The position numbers were made by a program, and so were the translations under genes. Below are positions 1 to 5,218 of a stretch of 7,172 nt of DNA, piece by piece. This DNA comes from Vulcanimicrobiota bacterium (GTDB lineage: Bacteria; Vulcanimicrobiota; Vulcanimicrobiia; Vulcanimicrobiales; Vulcanimicrobiaceae), in contig JASHPC010000107.1 in assembly GCA_030038335.1 (NCBI GenBank), forward strand, positions 1 through 7,172, written 5' to 3'. Each line of letters begins with the position of its first letter. Position 1 is the stretch's first letter. The notes under the pieces were generated by a model, which saw only the letters and a program-made list of their open reading frames with translations, was not told where the DNA came from and did no database searches.

Positions 1-698
1 AAGAAGACAATGAGCGCACCCATTCCGAAAATCCAGACGACGAGCCCTTCGGCAACGGGCCCGACGTGCGCGAGAGCGATGCCACCCGCGTCTTCGCCCG
101 GCTCGCCTTGTTGCGCTTGCAGATAGTTGACGTAACGGGCGATGTCGCTGACGTCTCGATCGCTTAGCACGCTCGGACCGAAGACCGGCATCACGTCGGG
201 CCCCGCGCGTATCGCTTCGGCGACTTGAAAGACGGAAGCGTTCATGAGTGAAGGCGCCACGTTATCGCCGCCGATCGACGCGCCCTCGCCGACCGCTCCG
301 TGACAGGCGGCGCAGTTCTCGTCGAAGAGCTGCCTGCCGTGATTGACGTCGCCGGGCAGCACCATCGGCATCGAAAGGTTGGGATGTCGCGTGAAGCTTT
401 CGACGTACTGCGTGATCTCGTCGATTTGACGTTCGGAGAAGATCGGCGTCGCGTGCACTTCGTTTACTCCGGGAGCATCGGCTGGCATGCGGCCGGTGTC
501 CAGCATGAAGTGCACGTAGACCGCGGGCGTTCCGATGAGCGCCGGCGCAATCTGCGATCCTTGGCCGATCGTTCCATGACACGACGAGCAACGTAGCGCG
601 TACAACATCGCGCCGTCGTCCGCACCGGCGCGCAACGGCGCCAGTGCCGCGAGTAACGCTCCGGCGCCAAGGGTAGAACGAAGCCATGCGGCGGTCAT
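1..698 (-). CDS. qcrC: Diheme cytochrome c subunit of the bcc complex (QcrC), 3' end cut by the window edge
   Basis: The visible 232 residues form a membrane-anchored two-heme cytochrome c that would accept electrons from the Rieske centre and pass them to CuA of the oxidase. Residues 1-25 are a hydrophobic export signal. The first heme site is C37-S-S-C40-H41 with a likely Met ligand at M71 (TGRMP). The second is C129-A-A-C132-H133 with a likely Met at M170 (DVMP). Near the C-terminus GPVAEG (213-218) leads into a membrane helix (about 217-232 and beyond), the arrangement typical of actinobacterial QcrC, so little should be missing beyond the left edge. The ATG at 698 is preferred because it is the only start giving the signal peptide; GAGG lies 10 bases upstream. 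There is no stop codon in the window. In Actinobacteria qcrC precedes qcrA and qcrB; here it is downstream of ctaG and separated from it by an opposing cytochrome gene. The family call is strong; electron partners are inferred. Confidence 0.93.
   Translation of the reverse strand, partial: MTAAWLRSTLGAGALLAALAPLRAGADDGAMLYALRCSSCHGTIGQGSQIAPALIGTPAVYVHFMLDTGRMPADAPGVNEVHATPIFSERQIDEITQYVESFTRHPNLSMPMVLPGDVNHGRQLFDENCAACHGAVGEGASIGGDNVAPSLMNASVFQVAEAIRAGPDVMPVFGPSVLSDRDVSDIARYVNYLQAQQGEPGEDAGGIALAHVGPVAEGLVVWIFGMGALIVF
686..698. other. Head-to-head overlap of two start regions
   Basis: The ATG of the plus-strand lipoprotein cytochrome (686) and the ATG of minus-strand qcrC (698) face each other, and their coding regions share 13 bases. 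Both starts are backed by signal peptides that would be lost with any later start. There is therefore no intergenic space, and each gene's promoter and ribosome binding site must lie inside the other gene's coding sequence, unless qcrC is transcribed by readthrough from ctaG. Confidence 0.75.
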
Positions 699-1039
699 GG
701 TGCTGGTGCCTCGTTCTGGCGGCGCTCGCCGCGCTGTTCTCGGGATGCTCGCCGGCGCAGACCGCAAAGGGCGACACGTACTCCGGTCCCGGAGCGGCGC
801 CGGCAGATCGCGCGGCCGGCGCCAAGATATTCTCCAACAACTGTGCGACGTGTCACGGTGCCACCGGCGTCGAGGGCGGCTCGGTCGGCCCGTCGCTTCG
901 GCGCGAGAACGAGCGCATGGATTACAGCACGCTCGTCTCGTGGATCAAAGATCCCGCTCCCCCGATGCCGCATCTCTATCCGAAGGTCCTTACGACTCGA
1001 GAGGTCGAGGACGTTGCCGCATACGTCAGCACGTTATAG
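686..1039 (+). CDS. Small lipoprotein c-type cytochrome (monoheme)
   Basis: A 117-residue exported monoheme cytochrome c. Residues 1-20 are a lipoprotein signal (MRR, then a hydrophobic stretch) ending in LFSGC, so C21 would be lipidated and the protein tethered to the outer face of the cytoplasmic membrane. The heme site is C53-A-T-C56-H57, and M94 in PPMPHLYP is the probable sixth ligand. The C-terminal TTREVEDVAAYVSTL is the usual closing helix of class I cytochromes c. The ATG at 686 is the only usable start before the lipobox; an AAGGG lies 12 bases upstream. The gene runs opposite to both flanking genes: its first 13 bases overlap the qcrC start head to head, and its stop is 7 bases from the ctaG stop. 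It may shuttle electrons between the bcc complex, the oxidase or another donor; that role is inferred from location. The antisense frames here lack cytochrome motifs, so this reading is favoured. Confidence 0.9.
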   Translation: MRRSWCWCLVLAALAALFSGCSPAQTAKGDTYSGPGAAPADRAAGAKIFSNNCATCHGATGVEGGSVGPSLRRENERMDYSTLVSWIKDPAPPMPHLYPKVLTTREVEDVAAYVSTL

Positions 1040-1046
1040 CGCGCCT

Positions 1047-1730
1047 TCATGCCGCGCTCTCCGCTTCCGCTTCGCGGTGCGCCCAGACGCCGATCGTCGC
1101 AAGCATCGCGCAGAGCGTCACGAGGCCGCTTCCAATCCACATGAGGGCCGCGGCGTCGTGTTGATCGGCGAGTGCGCGCGCCGGCGACGTCTCGGCGGCA
1201 TAGTGCGCGTAGAGTGGCGCTTGCGCCGCAAAGAGCGCGGCGCCGAGCAATGCGCCCTGAGGCAGCGCGAGAAAGAGATAGAACGCGCGCACGGGATAAC
1301 TCGGCGGACGCAGCGGTGCCGGCGCGACGACTGGCAACCAGAAGACGATTCCGGCGGCAACGTAGAGCATGTGCTCTAGAACGTGTACCCAGTCGTGTTC
1401 GAGAGAAAGCTCGTAGAGGGACGTGAAATGCGTCAGCCACATCACCGCGACGAACGCGAAGTATGCGACGACCGGCGAGGCGACGACGTGCAGGGCGCGC
1501 GTCGCCCGCACGAAAGCTGCCGTGCGCGCCTTTCCTGCCGCACCGGCAAAGAGCGAGAAGGGTTGCGCAAGCACGAGCGCGAGCGGCACGAAGAAGAAGA
1601 GCACGAGATGTTGGAGCATGTGCCACGCGAACGAAGCATCGGCAAGCCGGTCGAGCGGCGGCGCTACGGTGGCGGCAAAGATGCCTGCCGCAGCCGCACC
1701 CCAGAGCGTCGCGCGCCTTCCGGCGCTCAC
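1047..1730 (-). CDS. ctaG: Cytochrome c oxidase assembly factor, Caa3_CtaG family
   Basis: A 227-residue polytopic membrane protein of the CtaG family found with caa3/aa3 oxidases and linked to assembly of the copper-containing oxidase. About six hydrophobic segments are visible (near 8-24, 36-56, 83-101, 115-136, 149-171, 196-217). Family-type histidines lie at or near membrane faces: H37-M-L-Q-H41, W98-L-T-H101, and H112, H116 and H120 followed by F130-W131. D189-Q-H191 and M197-W198 form the C-terminal signature. The start is the GTG at 1730, overlapping the qcrB stop as GTGA, with a strong GAGGAG eight bases upstream; the open frame continues much further upstream, but only as an out-of-frame shadow of qcrB. 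It is somewhat shorter than the roughly 300-residue Bacillus protein, which I infer reflects a reduced N-terminus. It is the last gene of the ctaE-qcrA-qcrB-ctaG run, and its 3' end converges on the small cytochrome gene. The molecular role of CtaG is less settled than that of Cox11. Confidence 0.88.
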   Translation of the reverse strand: MSAGRRATLWGAAAAGIFAATVAPPLDRLADASFAWHMLQHLVLFFFVPLALVLAQPFSLFAGAAGKARTAAFVRATRALHVVASPVVAYFAFVAVMWLTHFTSLYELSLEHDWVHVLEHMLYVAAGIVFWLPVVAPAPLRPPSYPVRAFYLFLALPQGALLGAALFAAQAPLYAHYAAETSPARALADQHDAAALMWIGSGLVTLCAMLATIGVWAHREAEAESAA

Positions 1731-3091
1731 GAGATCGGCTCCTCGTCGAAGCCACCGCGGTCGTTTCGGCGAACGCGGACGCGCGACGGACGCCCGGGTG
1801 CTCCTCGCGCGCGCAGCTCCTTTGCGATCGCGTAGGTGACGAGGAATGCCGCGATCGTTCCAAAGACGCAGAATCCCTGATAGGCGTGCACGATTGCGTC
1901 GATCGAGATGTGCACGTAACGTGCCTGAACGTCGTCGCTCGCCGCCAGCGTTAATCCGATCGCGAAGGTCAGGAAGGCAACGCCGGCCGCGGTGCGCGCC
2001 GGAACGTTTCGCGGATGGTCGAGGAGATGATGCGACGAGCGATCGTGCCGCAGCGCCGCGTCGATCCACGGCGCGCACAAGAGAACGATTCCCATGATCG
2101 CGGGCACGAGCACTGCGGACCAGAACGGCGACGGGATCGTGTCGCCGAAGAATCGCGCGGCGAACGGCGGACCGAGACGAAGCGCGCCTTCCTCCCATCC
2201 GACGAACCAGTCGGGCTGTACCGGGCTGAAGATCCGCCACGGTTGATACGGTCCCCAGAGCCAAATCGGATTGATCTGCACGAAGGCGCCGAGTCCGAAC
2301 GTGACGGCGACGACGGCCATGAGCAGCGCCACGGATTTCGCGGCGTACCGCGGGAAGAGCGGCGACCCAACGACGTTGCGCTCGGTGCGCCCGGGGCCGG
2401 GAAACTGCGTGTGCTTTTGGCGCCAGACGATAGCGAGATGAACGGCGATGAGCGCCGCGATCGCGGCTGGAACGACGAAGACGTGCGTAATGAAAAGCCG
2501 CGGGATCATCTGGTCGGTGGGAAAGTTGCCGTCGAGCATCAGGAAGGACATCCAGGTTCCGACGACGGGAATCGACATGATGACCGAGTCGGCGATGCGC
2601 AGGCCGGTGCCGCTCAAGAGATCGTCCGGCAACGAATACCCCGTGAACCCTTCGAAGAGCGCGAGCGCGAAGAGGGCGATGCCGACGATCCAGTTGATCT
2701 CGCGCGGCTTGCGAAACGCTCCGGTGAAGAAGATGCGGCACATGTGCACCACGATGCCCGCGACGAAGAGAAGCGCGGCCCAATGGTGCACTTGCCGCAA
2801 GAGAAGTCCCGCGCGAACGGTCGAGCTCAAATCGAGCGTCGACGCGTATGCCTCCGAAACGTGCACGCCGTCGAGCGTCGTGAAAGGGCCGTTGTAGACG
2901 ACGTCTGCGGTGCTCGCGCGAAAGAAGAGCGCGAGAAACGTTCCCGTCGCAAGCAGGATGAGAAAAGCGTACGCGTTGATTTCGCCGAGCATGAAGGACC
3001 AATGGTCCGGAAATGCTTTGCGCAGCGCTTTCGTGACGAAGTGTGCCGTACCGAGACGGTCGTCGAGCCAGAGCGCGAAGCGTTCGATCAC
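1727..3091 (-). CDS. qcrB: Cytochrome b subunit of the bcc complex (QcrB)
   Basis: A 454-residue cytochrome b, the quinol-oxidising membrane core of the bcc complex, with about eight predicted helices. Heme ligands are H102/H116 in helix 2 (13 residues between) and H203/H218 in helix 4 (14 between); the extra residue in the second pair is the spacing known from b6-type and Gram-positive cytochromes b. Actinobacterial QcrB signatures are visible: FFTGAFRKPRE (121-131), PDDLLSGTGLRI (155-166), QKHTQFPGPG (225-234) and HHLLDHPRNVP (354-364). The Qo-site loop reads PDWF at 293-296, where mitochondrial proteins have PEWY. Both cytochrome b halves are in one chain, unlike the split b6/subunit IV arrangement. 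A basic, probably cytoplasmic tail (about 430-454) closes the protein; mycobacterial QcrB is longer. The start is a GTG at 3091 overlapping the qcrA stop as GTGA, with GGGA six bases upstream. The 4-base overlaps on both sides suggest coupled translation. Confidence 0.96.
   Translation of the reverse strand: MIERFALWLDDRLGTAHFVTKALRKAFPDHWSFMLGEINAYAFLILLATGTFLALFFRASTADVVYNGPFTTLDGVHVSEAYASTLDLSSTVRAGLLLRQVHHWAALLFVAGIVVHMCRIFFTGAFRKPREINWIVGIALFALALFEGFTGYSLPDDLLSGTGLRIADSVIMSIPVVGTWMSFLMLDGNFPTDQMIPRLFITHVFVVPAAIAALIAVHLAIVWRQKHTQFPGPGRTERNVVGSPLFPRYAAKSVALLMAVVAVTFGLGAFVQINPIWLWGPYQPWRIFSPVQPDWFVGWEEGALRLGPPFAARFFGDTIPSPFWSAVLVPAIMGIVLLCAPWIDAALRHDRSSHHLLDHPRNVPARTAAGVAFLTFAIGLTLAASDDVQARYVHISIDAIVHAYQGFCVFGTIAAFLVTYAIAKELRARGAPGRPSRVRVRRNDRGGFDEEPIS
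1739..1744 (-). promoter_or_regulatory. Ribosome binding site that fixes the ctaG start
   Basis: GAGGAG on the minus strand, inside the last codons of qcrB, lies eight bases before the GTG at 1730. It is the clearest Shine-Dalgarno match in the window and supports the GTG start over the long upstream open frame. Confidence 0.7.
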
Positions 3092-3903
3092 GGTCGTTCC
3101 CAGAAGCCGGGACCGACCGGGACCGGAAAGTCGCCGGTTGCGCGCAGCGCGCCGCTTGCGTCGGCAACGAGCGGGAGCCGCGGCAGCGCGTGGTCCGCGG
3201 GTCCGGAGACGACCGCGCCGTTACGCGTGACGTCGAAGACCGACTGATGGCACGGACATGCGAGCTGCTGCTGTTGCGATCGGTAGAGGGCGACGGGACA
3301 TCCTGCGTGCGTGCAGAGCCTGGAGTATGCAATGTAGCCAGACGGCGTATTTGGAACGACGCCGTCGGGAAGCCGAATGAGAGTCGCCTGCGACATGGGG
3401 TCGCCGATCGCTCCTTCGGGGAAGACGACCTCGACGGCACCGACGTTGAGATCGCTCGTCGAAACGAGCGTTCCATCGGCGCGCGCCAAACGCGACCCAC
3501 GTCTCCATTTGGTCGAGAAGAGTGACTTTGCAGCGACGAGCGGTCCGAACGATCGTAGCGGTGACGCCAGCGCGAGCGCAAACGAGCCGAGCGCAACGTA
3601 CAGCAAACGCAGCAGCGCTTTCTGCCGTCCGATCGATCGTTCGTCTTCGGCGATCGTCGCGGACTGCTCATCGCGCGCAGCGATCGAGGACGGGTATTCG
3701 TCGATTTCGTCGACGACTTGCTCGTCGGGAACGATCCAGAAAGCCCAGCCGAGTGCGGCAGCCGCGAACATCGCTGCAGCCCCCGCAAGCGAAACGCCTT
3801 CCAAGAGGCGGTTGCCGTTCGTAACGTACGCGAAGATGAAGCCGCCGCTTCCGGCGATCGCGAGGAGAAGAAAGACTCCGATCGCGCGATCCTTTGCGGT
3901 CAT
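3088..3903 (-). CDS. qcrA: Rieske iron-sulfur subunit of the bcc complex (QcrA), three-helix type
   Basis: A 271-residue Rieske protein that takes the first electron from quinol bound to QcrB and hands it to QcrC. Cluster box I is C197-T-H199-A-G-C202 and box II is C216-P-C218-H219-Q-S221. By family knowledge C197, H199, C216 and H219 bind the [2Fe-2S] cluster, and C202/C218 form the stabilising disulfide. CPCHQS is the actinobacterial form of box II. Three hydrophobic segments (about 8-27, 36-58 and 98-115) precede the domain, as in actinobacterial QcrA, with an acidic loop (59-92) between the second and third. The stretch before the third segment reads GRQKALLR rather than containing two adjacent arginines. 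The ATG at 3903 overlaps the ctaE stop as ATGA. The same frame stays open upstream to 4344, but that extension is arginine-rich shadow sequence within ctaE. The weak AGGA sits very close to the start, so translation probably depends on coupling with ctaE. Confidence 0.96.
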   Translation of the reverse strand: MTAKDRAIGVFLLLAIAGSGGFIFAYVTNGNRLLEGVSLAGAAAMFAAAALGWAFWIVPDEQVVDEIDEYPSSIAARDEQSATIAEDERSIGRQKALLRLLYVALGSFALALASPLRSFGPLVAAKSLFSTKWRRGSRLARADGTLVSTSDLNVGAVEVVFPEGAIGDPMSQATLIRLPDGVVPNTPSGYIAYSRLCTHAGCPVALYRSQQQQLACPCHQSVFDVTRNGAVVSGPADHALPRLPLVADASGALRATGDFPVPVGPGFWERP

Positions 3904-4535
3904 TTTCCTATGATGAAGATCGTCGTATAAATTCCGATCCACACGATAAAGACGAAGTGCCAGTAGTACGTGATCGCCTCTGCGCCGGCGCGGTGGTTCG
4001 CGCGAAGCGCCGGGCTGCGCATCGCGATGAGGAGCGCAACGAGGACCCCGATGCCGACGATGACGTGAAGCAGATGAAAGCCGGTGAGAGCGTAAAAGAT
4101 CGAGCCGTACGCATTCGTCTGCAGCGTCAAGCCGTTCCCGATGTAGCCGAGGTATCCGTGCACCGAGAGGAGGCAGAAGCCGACGGCAGCGATGATCGCG
4201 CTGACCGTGTACCAGCGCGCAGCCCTGATGCGCCGCTTGTCCATCGCGCGCGTCGCTGCGACCATGACGACGCTCGCAAAGAAGAGGAGGAATGTTCCGT
4301 AGCTTCCTTCGGCGACGTCGAGATGTGCATAGGGCGGAGGCCACGCCGGATGATTCGCGCGCAAGTCGTAATACGACGCGAAGAGCGCGGCGAAGAACAT
4401 GAGCTCCGACGCGAGAAAAAGGACGACACCGAGGACGAGAGGGTGCGCGCGAATAGGCAGCGCAGCAACCGACCGAGCGTCGGCATTTGCATGAGCCTGC
4501 ATGGCGGATTGGTACCCGCGCGCGTCGTGTTTCAT
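3900..4535 (-). CDS. ctaE: Cytochrome c oxidase subunit III (CtaE)
   Basis: A five-helix subunit III of the heme-copper oxidase, 211 residues from the chosen start. It stabilises subunit I and its proton uptake in this family. Helices lie at about 31-55, 76-97, 109-130, 148-172 and 188-209. HPLVLG then LASELMFF (41-48, conserved Glu E44), TGFHLLHV (151-158) and YYWHF (190-194) are typical. The usual Asp after YWHFV is Phe here (F196). The short five-helix form matches actinobacterial and Bacillus-type proteins. The start is uncertain: ATG 4535, ATG 4502 (11 residues shorter) and GTG 4556 (7 longer) are all possible and none has a good ribosome binding site. GTG 4556 would leave only 8 bases to ctaC. 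It leads the minus-strand operon and overlaps qcrA by ATGA. Its placement with the bcc genes rather than with ctaCD resembles the ctaE-qcrCAB cluster of Actinobacteria. Confidence 0.93.
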   Translation of the reverse strand: MKHDARGYQSAMQAHANADARSVAALPIRAHPLVLGVVLFLASELMFFAALFASYYDLRANHPAWPPPYAHLDVAEGSYGTFLLFFASVVMVAATRAMDKRRIRAARWYTVSAIIAAVGFCLLSVHGYLGYIGNGLTLQTNAYGSIFYALTGFHLLHVIVGIGVLVALLIAMRSPALRANHRAGAEAITYYWHFVFIVWIGIYTTIFIIGK

Positions 4536-4564
4536 GCGATTGGAGCGGGTAAGCACTACCGTGA
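4536..4564. promoter_or_regulatory. Short divergent intergenic region between ctaE and ctaC
   Basis: The two main operons diverge here with 29 bases between the chosen starts (8 to 62 depending on the ctaE start). Promoters for both must lie in or next to this stretch, probably partly inside the opposite gene. I see no convincing -35/-10 pair in either direction and no good Shine-Dalgarno site for either first gene, so leaderless or nearly leaderless transcripts are possible. Only the geometry is directly supported. Confidence 0.35.
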
Positions 4565-5218
4565 ATGAGATGGCTGATTCATCCGGCGTCCGCTCAGGGC
4601 GTCGCGATGCGCGGCGATTGGGAGATATTCATCGCCGCCGCGATCGCGGTGGGGATCATCGTGTACGGCTGTATCTTTTGGTGCTTATTCCGCTACCGGC
4701 GCCGCAAGGACGCCCCACGCGAGACGTTTCGAAATAATCCTCCGCTGGAAGTTCTCTACGTCGTGCTGCCGCTCTGCATCGTCATCGGACTCTTTCTCGT
4801 GAGCGACGCCGTGGAGATGCCGATCGATACCGCGCAAGCGCATCCGAACGATAGAGTCTACGTGACGGCGTTTCGATGGTCGTGGAAGTTTCAGTACGCG
4901 GGCTCGCGCGTCGTCGCGCTGGGCACGCCGGCGCAACCCGCGACGCTCTACCTTCCCATCGGCCGTATGACGGAGATCGACCTCACGAGCCTGGACGTCA
5001 CGCACTCGTTCTGGGTGCCCGCCTTCCTCTTCAAACGCGACGCCATTCCGGGAATGACGAACGTCTTCGACGTGACGCCGACGCGAATAGGAACGTATCT
5101 TGGCCGCTGCGCTCAGTTCTGCGGCATCGACCACACCTTCATGACGTTCACGCTGCGCGTCGTGCCGGACGCCACCTTCGATCGCTACCTCGCAACGAAC
5201 GGGCGGGTGACGCCGTGA
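4565..5218 (+). CDS. ctaC: Cytochrome c oxidase subunit II with CuA centre (CtaC)
   Basis: A 217-residue subunit II that receives electrons from cytochrome c (probably QcrC) at CuA. Two membrane helices (about 20-44 and 60-82) precede the cupredoxin domain. The aromatic electron-entry patch is RWSWKFQY (104-111). CuA ligands are H147 (THSFW) and the loop C182-A-Q-F-C186-G-I-D-H190-T-F-M193, matching CxxxCxxxHxxM. The loop position usually held by Glu (CSEFC) is Gln184. No heme-binding CxxCH follows, so this is aa3 rather than caa3 type. The ATG at 4565 is directly preceded by an in-frame TGA, so the frame cannot extend upstream. It gives PASAQG before helix 1, as in other subunit II proteins. 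ATG 4607, with AGGG seven bases upstream, is an alternative but would cut that segment. No cleavable signal peptide or lipobox is visible, unlike many actinobacterial CtaC. It overlaps ctaD by GTGA. Confidence 0.94.
   Translation: MRWLIHPASAQGVAMRGDWEIFIAAAIAVGIIVYGCIFWCLFRYRRRKDAPRETFRNNPPLEVLYVVLPLCIVIGLFLVSDAVEMPIDTAQAHPNDRVYVTAFRWSWKFQYAGSRVVALGTPAQPATLYLPIGRMTEIDLTSLDVTHSFWVPAFLFKRDAIPGMTNVFDVTPTRIGTYLGRCAQFCGIDHTFMTFTLRVVPDATFDRYLATNGRVTP

Noticed and set aside
262..840. A 192-codon minus-strand frame spanning qcrC and the small cytochrome
   Set aside because: Arg-rich and without a heme motif; qcrC in the adjacent frame carries two CxxCH sites and a signal peptide.
1038..1058. A possible bidirectional terminator between the convergent genes (AGCGCG / CGCGCT, 9-base loop)
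   Set aside because: The stem is only six pairs, has no T-tract on either side, and such GC inverted repeats are expected by chance in this sequence.
2015..3247. A 410-codon open frame on the plus strand opposite qcrB
   Set aside because: Very charged (Arg, Glu, Asp) with no hydrophobic core or recognisable domain, as expected from the antisense of a GC-rich membrane protein gene.
1047..3788. A 913-codon open frame on the minus strand
   Set aside because: Only its last 227 codons (ctaG) have membrane and CtaG motifs. The rest is arginine- and serine-rich shadow of qcrB and qcrA, which carry intact heme and Fe-S ligands in other frames.
3088..4344. A longer Rieske protein of 418 residues starting at 4344
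   Set aside because: The first 147 residues are out-of-frame ctaE sequence rich in Arg and His. The ATG at 3903 with an ATGA overlap gives a normal three-helix QcrA.
4509..4555. A possible promoter for ctaC (TTGGTA as -35, or TAAGCA as a leaderless -10)
   Set aside because: Spacing and match to consensus are poor, and the host's sigma factor preferences are unknown.
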